Shown in pieces: positions 47,701 through 57,961 of a DNA stretch of 64,000 nucleotides (positions within the stretch are counted from its first letter, which is position 1; each line of letters opens with the position of its first letter). The notes below the pieces were generated by a model. It was not told the DNA's origin. It saw nothing but the letters and a program-made list of their open reading frames with translations, and ran no database searches. This stretch comes from Hemibagrus wyckioides (Eukaryota > Chordata > Actinopteri > Siluriformes > Bagridae). The stretch is from assembly GCF_019097595.1 (NCBI RefSeq), contig NC_080714.1:23928259-23992258 (forward strand). The letters run 5' to 3'. Position numbers and translations under genes: made by a program.

Positions 47701-50700
47701 CGTTGTAAGAGTGGTGGCAGCTGTGAGATGGACATGTACATGCGTCGCAAGTGTCAAGACTGCCGACTGCGCAAGTGCAGAGCCGTCGGCATGCTAGCCG
47801 AGTGTGAGTCACAGACTGTGTTCTTTCAGCTTGTGAATTGTTGATGATGTAAGGAACAAAACATAACATGAAGTGCTGTTATAGGAAAATAATCAGTGAT
47901 GGGGTGTTGTGATGCAGACGGACGTGAACCGAAGTTGTTATTACCCCCTGAATTTGATTCATTTCCAATTTATACATATAAAGCTGTGGAAGTTCCTCTA
48001 CAGATGGTTGGCATTGATGTGTTTTTGTGGTATAGATTTTTTATTATGAATCATGTGGGTGTTAAGTGTATATCTTACAGACGGTGCTGTGTTTAATCCT
48101 GTCTTCCTCTGAGAACTAGTGAACGAAATAAAATCGAAGTGATGTCATGCAGGAAGTGAGTTACGTTCCAGCTTTGGCTCCCACGAGAATGAATACTTCC
48201 TGTAGATGTTCTCTATGTCAGACATAAATGATTCATCTAGCATGCATAACAAATCTGTTACATATCAGCTTTAACAAACTAGGAGGCAGACTAAAGACTA
48301 CTTATGTTGTAATGGTTTCATGTTGAGCTGAAATATTAATCGCACTGGTTCAATCTTACATATATAGTACACTCATTTGGCCATTGTGTTAGCCACACTT
48401 ATGATACACTATATTGCCAAAAGTATTCGCTCACCCATCCAAATAATCAGAATCAGGTGTTCCAATCACTTCCATGGCCACAGGTGTATAAAATCAAGCA
48501 CCTAGGCATGCAGACTGTTTTTAAAAACATTTGTGAAAGAATGGGTCGCTCTCAGGAGCTCAGTGAATTCCAGCGTGGAACTGTGATAGGATGCCACCTG
48601 TGCAACAAATCCAGTCGTGAAATTTCCTCGCTCCTAAATATTCCACAGTCAACTGTCAGCTGTATTATAAGAACGTGGAAGTGTTTGGGAACGACAGCAA
48701 CTCAGCCACGAAGTGGTAGGCCACGTAAACTGACGGAGCGGGGTAAGCGGATGCAAAGTGCATAGTGCAAAGTGCTCTTTGCATAGTGCAAAGAGGTCGC
48801 CAACTTTCTGCAGAGTCAATCGCTACAGACCTCCAAACTTCATGTGGCCTTCAGATTAGCTCAAGAACAGTGCGCAGAGAGCTTCATGGAATGGGTTTCC
48901 ATGGCCGAGCAGCTGCATCCAAGCCATACATCACCAAGTGCAATGCAAAGCGTCGGATGCAGTGGTGTAAAGCACGCCGCCACTGGACTCTAGAGCAGTG
49001 GAGACGCGTTCTCTGGAGTGACGAATCGCGCTTCTCCATCTGGCAATCTGATGGACGAGTCTGGGTTTGGTGGTTGCCAGGAGAACGGTACTTGTCTGAC
49101 TGCATTGTGCCAAGTGTAAAGTTTGGTGGAGGGGGGATTATGGTGTGGGGTTGTTTTTCAGGAGCTGGGCTTGGCCCCTTAGTTCCAGTGAAAGGAACTC
49201 TGAATGCTTCAGCATACCAAGACATTTTGGACAATTCCATGCTCCCAACTTTGTGGGAACAGTTTGGAGCTGGCCCCTTCCTCTTCCAACATGACTGTGC
49301 ACCAGTGCACAAAGCAAGGTCCATAAAGACATGGATGACAGAGTCTGGTGTGGATGAACTTGACTGGCCTGCACAGAGTCCTGACCTCAACCCGATAGAA
49401 CACCTTTGGGATGAATTAGAGCGGAGACTGAGAGCCAGGCCTTCTCGTCCAACATCAGTGTGTGACCTCACAAATGCGCTTCTGGAAGAATGGCCAAAAA
49501 TTCCCATAAACACACTCCTAAACCTTGTGGACAGCCTTCCCAGAAGAGTTGAAGCTGTTATAGCTGCAAAGGGTGGACCGACGTCATATTGAACCCTATG
49601 GATTAGGAATGGGATGTCACTTAAGTTCATATGCGAGTCAAGGCAGGTGAGCGAATACTTTTGGCAATATAGTGTATATCTATATATAATTGGCCATATT
49701 AAGAGGTAAATCTATCATATAAAGTCCATGCTCATTGTAGGTCTACAGTTGCAGTCTGTTGCTAGGTAGAATTTGCCAGCTCGCCTCTACACCATCCATC
49801 ATTGGAAAAGACCCTTACTGACCAGATATTATCTGGATCGTAGATCATTCCCTGCACACCTGTGACATGATAGTGTGTGTAGTGCTGGCACAAGTGTAGC
49901 AGCATTGAACACTAAGAGAATGAAAACTAGATGAAAGCTAGAGGACAATAAACACAAGCTGTTAATTGTATCTCTGTAATTTTTATACCTGCACCTGTAT
50001 GATTGATTGTGTACCTGATAAAATGGCCAGTGCATGTATTATAAGGGGTTAAGCCAAGTGGTTATAGTCCAGGATCATGCTCCTGAGGTGGGCCAGTACT
50101 CACAATAATTTTACTCCTTACATATAAAAGTATAAGAGGTTCGAGAATGGTTTGCTAATCCTTCGGTATCTTTTCTTCATGAAATATGTTGGATGTTTAC
50201 CCCATGTGAGAGCTTTCACATACTGGCATATTAATAGTGGAGCCTCATATATTCACCAGTTAGGCTAATACAGCCCTGAATGTAGGTACCTAATAATCTG
50301 GCCACTAAGTGTATGTGTGTATCTGCTAGAAGATGAAACAGAATGAGAAAGTGCTCTTCAGCCCCTTTGATGTGTTCCAACAGGTCTGCTGACTGAGGTG
50401 CAATGCCAGTCAAAGAGATTAAGAAAGGGGGCCAAGCACCGAGGAGACTCGCTTTCACTTCTTGCTACCGAGGATGAGGAAAGCAATGAAAGCAGAAATG
50501 TGTCCTCTACCAGCAGACTTCCCGCACCAGCACGGGTAGGAGCTACATTTCTAATCTCCACAAGAGCTACTTTTCTGAAGAGATCTTCAGACAATCGCTG
50601 GATTCATGTCATTGTTTGGAATTCGTACTAACATCCTGTAGAGCAACTTCAGTCTATTGTTTTCTTTCCCAGAAAAATGGACTTAAAGTGACTTTAGCAA

Positions 50701-51309
50701 ATCTTCTCATGGACTTCATCATTTCTACTGAATGGTGGGAACATCCCCACTATCTAAACACATTGATTCACACGGGTGGCATCATGAGACGAAGGTCCAG
50801 AGATGTCTACTAGTAATCAAGTCATTATAAGATTGGCTTCCTTTATGCTTCCATCACACCAAGTTTCTTTAAATTATGATGATAATTTATACCTCCAGAC
50901 TCCATGATGTCACACTGAGTGTTAAGAAAGCAGGGGTTTGCTGATCAAGCCTCTTGGAAACGTGGCATAAGACTGTGAATAGTCTGGGTTGCTTCAACTT
51001 ATCACTTCCACACGACAGACAGCATAAATGTTTTTGTTATTACTGATATTTGTAACTTGTCTGTATTTCAATTCTGAGTTTCTCTCTAAGCATGGCTGTC
51101 TTGTTTGGATTTCTGTGTGTTTAAGGTGCCATCAGGATTTTCCAGAGAGCAGAAGTGTGTCCTGAACAGAATTGTGGAAGCTTATCGTCGGTACAGAGCT
51201 CATGATGGCACTCGTTTCTGGGTATGTCAGCATGGCTGTAGTGTGCGTCATTTCACTGATTAGGTTACTGATTAAGTGAAGTCCCAGGCATGTTTAACAT
51301 AATCTCTAG

Positions 51310-51404
<95 letters not shown>

Positions 51405-54400
51405 GCTACCCATTTACATAATATATTACATGGCCTAATGTTAGTTAGCCTGCTAGCAACCTTGCCTACTTGTTTACACAGAAAAATACTTGATGCTTAA
51501 CCTAGCAGTAACTAATACATTTTAAGGTTTGCTATCAAGCTGAAGTCAGACGGATATTTTTAGAGTTTGCTGTTCTGTTACACATATAACCTAGCATAAT
51601 CCATACTTGGACCATAGCTGTAAATGGAATTGGTATAATTCTTTTTTTTACGGAGACACCCAAACTAAATTATTCAATAACAAAACTTAAGAGTTGAGAG
51701 GAATCAAAGGTAACTAGCACAAATAAACAAAGGTATACATGCTAATCTTACGCTATTGTTGTGAGGACCTGTACTGCAGCTTAAGTGGTTGTTAGTTATA
51801 TATTTGGACTTTGAGCTTTAGTATCAATTAAGTTTTGCTCTTGGAATTTCCCACATTTCCCGATTCTGGTTATATTTTGGTGTTTTTTCTGTTCTAACAT
51901 ACTGTGGGCTCTGATACCTGAACTGAAAATTGTCAGTCAAAAATCCACAACAGGATTATGTTTGGGAAAATCCTGTCCACGGACTTAATTATAATATTCT
52001 GATTTCAGGTGTCCCAGTGGTCCTGTTTACAAGACAGTGCTGATCGTTTGACCGATTTGACCCCTCTTGAAATAGAAAGACTTCTGCAATTCTCAAAGAG
52101 CATACCTGGTTCGAACACGACGATTTTACACATAATCAATACAAATCCTATGACATCAGAACAGGACTGATTAGCTAATCTGTGTTTGATGTTTGTTTGC
52201 TTGTTCAGGGTTTGAGCTCTTGGACAGTGCTGATCAGAGCATTCTTCTCTCCAGCTCATCCGTGGAGGTCATGTTCCTGCTCTTGGCTCAACAGTACACT
52301 GAGAATCCGTCCCTGTACAGCTCATGTAAGGCTGCATTGATCTGTGTGCTCACTACTCAGGAGTCCAAACAAGCAAAGCATTTATATTTATATCTCACTA
52401 AGGTTGAGTCTCTTTCTCATCAGCTCTGTATCCTGGCAGTGCGGGTGACTCCACTCACAGCTGGGTGAAAACCTCACAGTCTAAGACTAGCAGTCATGAG
52501 ATGCTGCTAAACTCAGGTGACTGTTTGCTACTATAAAATGCTCTTTTATATTGAGTTATGCAGAATAACATCTTTAACAGTTTAATAACATGTTTTATGA
52601 GTATCTTAACTTAAAAGACAGAAACCTATCTCAACACCAGTGAAATATATGCCTTTGGGACATATTGTATTGTTAACAATTTATTCTTGGCTAATATATA
52701 TAGCTAGCTTGCTAGATTGATACACTATGTTACCAAAAGTTTTGGGACATCTGCTTTTACCTGCACGTAAATGTAATATGAAGTTGGCCCGTCCTTTGCA
52801 GCTATAACATCAGTTCTTCTGGGAAGGCTTTCCACAAGGTTTACAAATGTGTTTATGGGAAGTTTTGACCATTCCTCTAGAAGCACATTTGTGAGGTCAG
52901 GCACTGATGTTGGACGAGAATGCTTGACTCGCAGTCTCCAATTTATCCCAAAGGTGTTCTATTGGGTTGAGGTCAGGACTCTGTGCAGGCCAATCAAGTT
53001 CCTCCACACCAAACTCACTCATCCATGTCTTTATGGACCTTGCTTTGTGCACTGGTTGATGTTGGAACAGGAATGGGCCATCCCCAAAGTTGGGAGCATG
53101 AAATTGTCCAAAATGTCTTGGTATGCTGAAGCATTAATAGTTCCATTCACTGGGTCAAAGGGGCCAAGCCTTACCTAAATTCAATGATTTTATAGGGTGT
53201 CCCAAAACTTTTGGCAATATAGTGTAGATAGGCTACCTGTTTATAATGTAAGTTTGCTTGCTATCAACCTTACCTACTTGTTTACACAGTAAAACACTTG
53301 ATACCTAACCTGTCACTGTTCAGCTTGATAGTCAAACAGGTACTGCCGAAGTAGTAACTGCTTATCTGGTAACAGTGCTGTGTTTAGCTAATATTACCAA
53401 ATAATAGCTAATCAGTTCTTTTACACGTGGAACTCTAATATTTATTCTTGTAATATTCTTTACTGATAGCTTTATTGCATTATTAGGTTGTCCAAAGGTA
53501 TTTAGATAGGTGAAAAATGATAGATTATAGCTATATTTTATTGATCAGGAGAAAATGTAGGGAAGAAATGTTTCTTGCTGGTGGCTAATACCCTGGCTAA
53601 CTGTTTACACAATATAATAATGTTATCTAGCTTGTCTACTTGTTTACTCAGTATAAATACTTGGAATAATGTGAGCTATCTTGCTACTTTGGGGATATAT
53701 TTGCACAGCATTTAGACAAACATTAACTAGCTTGTTAAAAACAAATCAGGCTAGTTACTGATGCTGAGGTAACGTTAGCTAAGCAGCTAAGCTAACTACT
53801 TATCTGGTAACATTAGTGTAGTGCTGTTAGCTTAATTAGCTTAAAAATGAGGTGAAATGTCATAACAGTCATAATTTTTTATTTTTTATTTTGAAAACTC
53901 TCAACTCCAGAGAGCCAAGGAACGCATTAGATGATGTCCTGTTTCTGGTCTTTTTCTGTGGACAGGGATGAGTGAGGAACTCTTGGGGCCAGTGCTGAAT
54001 TTCTTCCACAGTATGGCAGCCATCTCAGTGACGGATACTGAATACGCTCTTCTCGTTGCTACATCAGTGCTGTGCTCAGGTCTGTTGTTTTTCATCAGTC
54101 TCTTTTTATTCGATGTAGTAATAATAACTTTCAGATATCTGTCAAATGTTTATGTCTTGCTTCTGCTGTGCGTGCAAGATTTTGTGAAATGTATTATTTA
54201 TTATTTAACAAATAGCCAAATAATAATCCGTGGGTTTAAGAGGTATTTAAATGATTACATGCAATATTTATTCGAGTTTCCATAACAGCATCTCTGACTG
54301 TATTTCCAGCACCAAGGCTCATTCTAACATGTAATCAGTTCTAGAGCAACAACTCATTCATATGGATGTCTGTGGTGCACATGCCACATAACCTGAAAGT

Positions 54401-55354
54401 AATAACAACAAAAATCATATAAGAATGCATTTTGTAGATAGAGATCAAGAGAGATGTATGTAACATTTATGCAAAGAGTCTCCAGTTTTAGCTCTTTGTC
54501 TTACATTCATGGAAGAGTCTTTAGGACAGAGGACTTTGTATGCTGTGGTTCCTGTGTAACAACAATGTGCATCTGTCAGTCTTTTATTTTTGCTGGCAAA
54601 TTTGGGACCCCTATTGGAAAATCATCCAGTTCATGGTGGTCCATTTTGGGTCAGGACGCACTACACAAAACCCCTCGTTCATTATCTACCCATAACAAAC
54701 CTCCCAACCACACACACACACACATAGACAGAAAGTGATGATGCATAACAATGGATTTCTTTTTTTTTCGAAGCTGCTTGCTTTTCCAAAAAGGTCAATT
54801 TCACTTCTACTTCATTTACTGAGAAGTCTTCAGATCACAGCATCTGTTTTTTCCCCACTACTGTGAAATATGAAACAGGAAGGGTCCAGTTTGAACCCAG
54901 TTGCATTATGACTGTAAACATTATTTCACTATGGTGAAATCCAAAATAAAATAATACTTCCTGTTAAATCACAGAACTGGACTGTATATACAACAGGGAC
55001 AGCACTGCCACTGTTGGGCCCTTGAGCAAGGCCCTTAACCCTCACATGCTCAGCTGTGTACATCAGATACTCTGGATAAGGTTGTCTGCCGAATACTGTA
55101 AATGTTGTAGTGATATTTTCCCTCTTTCCTCTGTGTGTGAGGCAGACAGACCGTATCTGCGTGCAATGAGCTGTGTAGAGAACCTGCAGGAATTTGTTCT
55201 GGAGCTGCTCTCTAAGGTGTGCAGGAATTGGCAGGGTACGACTCACGGGTCATGCCGTTTCGGCAGGCTGCTCGGTCGGCTAACAGAGCTGAGGACGCTG
55301 CACCACAACCACATCACACTCCGGCCGCAGCAGATCTGGGACATGCAGCACTGA
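44744..55354 (+). CDS. nr1h5: FXR-beta nuclear receptor (10 coding exons)
   Basis: Exons: 44744-44837, 46888-47244, 47663-47803, 50384-50535, 51126-51221, 52009-52108, 52209-52325, 52424-52516, 53966-54079, 55146-55354; all in phase, about 490 residues. The DNA-binding domain (about 128-195) has two C4 zinc fingers with P-box CEGCKG, then [15 protein letters not shown] and [15 protein letters not shown], an FXR signature. The hinge continues [14 protein letters not shown]. The ligand-binding domain spans about 250-490, with [36 protein letters not shown] and [13 protein letters not shown] proteins bind DNA with RXR and respond to bile acids (NR1H4) or sterols (NR1H5). TRIM33 neighbours NR1H5P in humans, which favours nr1h5 over nr1h4. 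The start is uncertain: ATG 44744 follows a good acceptor (44701-44702), but the same frame is open from ATG 44606. Exon 6 has a weak donor (GTTCGA). The extreme C-terminus is unusual (see findings). Confidence 0.9.
45050..45335 (-). repeat. Interspersed repeat copy in nr1h5 intron 1, with (CATC)n end
   Basis: Reverse-strand copy of the family at 7500 and 8580. It begins with (ATCC)n at 45057-45078 and includes 'GGAATACACCCAGGATGGGT' and 'CTCCACACAAACATTAACCT'. The tetranucleotide run is the usual 3' tail of this repeat. Confidence 0.6.
45930..46290 (+). repeat. Interspersed repeat copy in nr1h5 intron 1
   Basis: Reads 'GAGCTTGCATGTTATCCCCA', 'GGCATCTCTAAATTGTGTGT', 'TGCCCTGTAATGGGTTGGA' and ends in 'ATGGATAGATAGATTG' and 'GGATGGGTGGATGG'. 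It is in the opposite orientation to the copy at 45050-45335, so the two can pair. Confidence 0.65.
48407..49674 (+). mobile_element. Full-length Tc1-like transposon in nr1h5 intron 3
   Basis: 1268 bp between TA target sites (48405-48406, 49675-49676). The terminal inverted repeats match perfectly for 29 bp, starting CACTATATTGCCAAAAGTAT on both sides. The perfect repeats and near-complete transposase suggest a recent insertion. It lies in the host gene's orientation in the intron between the second zinc-finger exon and the hinge exon. Confidence 0.95.
48541..49592 (+). pseudogene. Tc1 transposase, nearly intact but broken by one short disrupted region
   Basis: ATG at 48541 opens [13 protein letters not shown], a helix-turn-helix type paired DNA-binding domain. 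The frame stops with TAG at 48763-48765 and resumes in another frame just after. The remaining 270 or so codons contain the catalytic triad: Asp in WSDESRFS, Asp in [11 protein letters not shown], and Glu in [11 protein letters not shown], with 34 residues between the last two (DD34E). The break coincides with a small duplication of TGCATAGTGCAAAG (48758-48801). Expected family length is about 340 residues; everything else appears present. Confidence 0.9.
51307..51404 (+). repeat. (ATAG)n microsatellite in nr1h5 intron 5
   Basis: About 24 uninterrupted GATA units. Pure and long, hence likely polymorphic. Confidence 0.95.
52723..53224 (-). mobile_element. Deleted Tc1-like element in nr1h5 intron 8
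   Basis: 502 bp between TA sites (52721-52722, 53225-53226). Ends are CACTATGTTACCAAAAGTTT and, reversed, CACTATATTGCCAAAAGTTT. The minus strand keeps the C-terminal third of a Tc1 transposase (the NPIEHLW region) while the front is missing. It is related to, but not the same subfamily as, the full-length element at 48407, since the inner repeat differs (TTTTGGGACA versus TATTCGCTCACC). Confidence 0.85.
54980..55110 (+). mobile_element. SINE-like fragment just before the last nr1h5 exon
   Basis: Contains 'TTGGGCCCTTGAGCAAGGCC', 'CTTAACCCTC' and 'CTCTGGATAAGGTTGTCTGC', the body of a widespread fish SINE (V-SINE-like). It ends about 35 bp before the acceptor of exon 10, so it supplies part of the intron's 3' end, including the likely branch-point area. 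Confidence 0.65.
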
Positions 55355-56513
55355 GACGCACCGCTCAGGAAGGACTACATTGTCAGTTCCTGTGTTTATA
55401 AACATTCTGAATAGGCGTGCTGGTGTAAGCACAGAAAACGTGGTGCTAGTCGTGATTTGGCACAAACAAGGGGCTGGATCAGTATTCTTCCTCTGATGGG
55501 TTTTAAGAAAATGGACGTTTCAAAGAAACTTATTTTTGATAATGTATTTTTGATAATGTCCAATTCAGCGCTATACCCTTGTACAAACTTATCTTGGCAT
55601 GGAGTTTCATTTATTTTTCACTATATTGGAGGCCTGAGATATAAAATACAATACAAAAATATACAAAGGTTTTTATTGCTGTTGTCTGGTGTGTTAATAT
55701 TACACTCAAGTCTGTTCAAAGTTCATTTCAGACTTCTAACAGCATTTTGGCACCAAATGGTGATGTATATCAAATAAGAGATTTAAAACTTTTAAAGGAG
55801 AGCCTATACATTTTTAAGCCCTCTGTCACTTGTGAAGTGAATCATAAGCAAGCCTATTTCTCGAGCCTGACTGCACCCCGTCTGGCGAAACTACAGATGT
55901 TTTTTTGATGAATTGCTTTTTTATTAAAAAAAATTTAGATTCAATAGCAGGACTGATAGATGATAGATAGATGATAAACCATAGGTTTATCCAAACATGC
56001 CACCTCTGTATGGAGAGTCAGTGACAGATAGAAATGCAAACAAAATGGGAGACAAACATGACAATGGAAAAAGGCATTCTGTCCACAAATAAAAATTGAC
56101 AGTATAACTCCTTAAGACCTGCTGTAAATATTCAAGTTATTTTTTAGCAAAAATTCTGATAAGCTTGTTGAAACCATGATCGGAATAGGAAACGTTAAGG
56201 GGACGTCCTTTCATTAGAACGAGAAACACCTCCTACAGTGACACTAAGAATTTACTCTGCTCTTCCAAAACCTGAGTACAGCTTAGGACTGTGAGTGGAC
56301 AGTGAACATGCTCCAGTGTGGCATGACTCAAGACACTGATAAAAAAAAGTGTTTTTCCATTAAAAAAAGAAAAAAAATAGGAGATAAAATCAACACTATG
56401 CAGGCTTTGCTTTTCATCGTGGTCCATTTTCTGCTTCATCTCTTCATTTTCTGTTCCATGTCCCCCCCCAACTGAGTGGCACTTCACTTCCAAAAGACAG
56501 TGCTGTGTGAAGT
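55355..56513 (+). other. nr1h5 3' UTR and convergent intergenic DNA
   Basis: AT-rich, no gene. A canonical AATAAA at 56088-56093 is the best candidate poly(A) signal for nr1h5, giving a UTR of about 0.75 kb, but the assignment is weak. Nothing else is recognised. Confidence 0.4.
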
Positions 56514-56611
56514 GGGCGGAGTCATGAAGTACTTGGTCTACATTTCTATACAGATTTCAACATCTAATGAAATCTGTATGGAAATGTAGACCAAGTACTT
56601 CATGACTCTGC

Positions 56612-56613
<2 letters not shown>
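56514..56613. repeat. Long hairpin: 45-bp inverted repeat with 10-bp loop
   Basis: Arm 56514-56558 and arm 56569-56613 are reverse complements with two mismatches (43 of 45), separated by AACATCTAAT. The arms contain 'GAGTCATGAAGTACTTGGTC' and its complement. A pure TA run follows directly. It lies between the ends of two convergent genes. Confidence 0.95.

Positions 56614-56701
<88 letters not shown>
56614..56701. repeat. (TA)44 microsatellite
   Basis: 88 bp of uninterrupted TA abutting the hairpin. Such runs extrude as cruciforms, like the neighbouring inverted repeat. Confidence 0.95.
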
Positions 56702-56703
<2 letters not shown>

Positions 56704-56739
56704 TTAAAGATTCCAAATAAAATAATCAGAGAATTAAGA

Positions 56740-57961
56740 GTTTCAATAGAACATTTATTTCCCCCACATGAGAAAATACTGTTTCAGACAGGATATTTGG
56801 CGAGTAGGTAAAATCTGCAATTTGTACAAGCGTAAAACTTCAACATCTTATAAACAGGTACAAGCTAAACAACTTTCTATAATAAATACAGGCTCTGTGC
56901 TTCGTGGTGCAAAAAGGGAACATCTTTCCTTACAGCACATACATTTTCTTTTTAAAAGCTGAACATAACTAACTCAAGGTCAAAAAGCCCATCTTCTTTT
57001 AAAACCCATTTCAACAGTTTACCTTAAATAAGCTTTGATTTGAATCTTCAACCAATATATAATTTAATTCTCTCTCTTTCTCACTCTCTCTCTCTGTGAT
57101 TCATAAATAAATTACATTTCTATGTATCAAAAAGTGATAATATATAACCACAGACAACTGGCTGCAAATCAGACATAAACTGTAAGTATATATTTTTCTT
57201 GCAACTGAATGTACGCACACAGTCGAGGACAAGCAGGATACACTTTTGCAGCAAGCCAGTGATCTGATCGTTTTTTTTCTTTTCTTTTTTTGTTTTCTTC
57301 CTTTTTTAAACAAATATGTACAGAAGAGATCTAATTTCTTCATACATCCAGGCGATTGAATTCATACACGAGATCCAAATTAAATTAGATATCATATGAT
57401 AAAAAAGTAGTTTATATACACGAGTGTCTTAACAATATACAAGAAGTGGTTTGTAAAACGTTAAAAAGTAAAAAGCTATCGTAAGAAAAATGGCAGTGAT
57501 CCATTCACACGTTTCGCACGCACTAGCCAGCTGATTCATTCACTCCTTTGTATTAAGCGAATCGTTGTCAGACATCTAACGGTATCTGTTCTCTATATCC
57601 AGCCTTCAGACGGTCCACACTCAAAACCACAGGATTTAAAGTGACACTAGTATTTAAAAAAAAAAAAAAACCCACTCACAGTTACGTTCATTAAAAATCT
57701 TTTCTCTAACCCACCCACACCGTAAGAGGAATAAAAACAACAACAACAACAACAAAAGAACAAAACAAAAAAACAAAGCATGGCTGCAACTCCTTCTTGA
57801 CACTGGAAAGAAATGCACTGAACTTGCATTCAAGCAACTTCACCTCTCGATATTACTCTATGAGACAGGTAGAGTGAGAGGATCGGGATGCAGCCGTCTG
57901 TGCGTATGCTGTTTGAGCGGTAGTGATGAGCTCGGGTAGTGATGCGCAGCAGGAATCCTGT
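56740..57961 (-). terminator. brpf3 3' UTR and poly(A) signal
   Basis: Read on the minus strand, about 1.2 kb follows the brpf3 stop. AATAAA (TTTATT on +) lies at 56759-56754, a plausible end. The UTR includes (CAA)n-like and A-rich tracts (57651-57672, 57738-57780). Confidence 0.5.

Noticed and set aside
48884..49630. 248-codon ORF antisense to the Tc1 transposase
   Set aside because: Shadow of the sense transposase frame, which carries the DD34E triad.
52849..53178. 109-codon plus-strand ORF in nr1h5 intron 8
   Set aside because: It is the antisense of the transposase remnant in the deleted Tc1-like element.
44744..55354. Assignment of the receptor as nr1h4 (FXR-alpha)
   Set aside because: The linkage to trim33, the diverged hinge and ligand-binding domain, and Leu in place of the bile-acid Arg fit nr1h5 better, although a definite call needs a tree.
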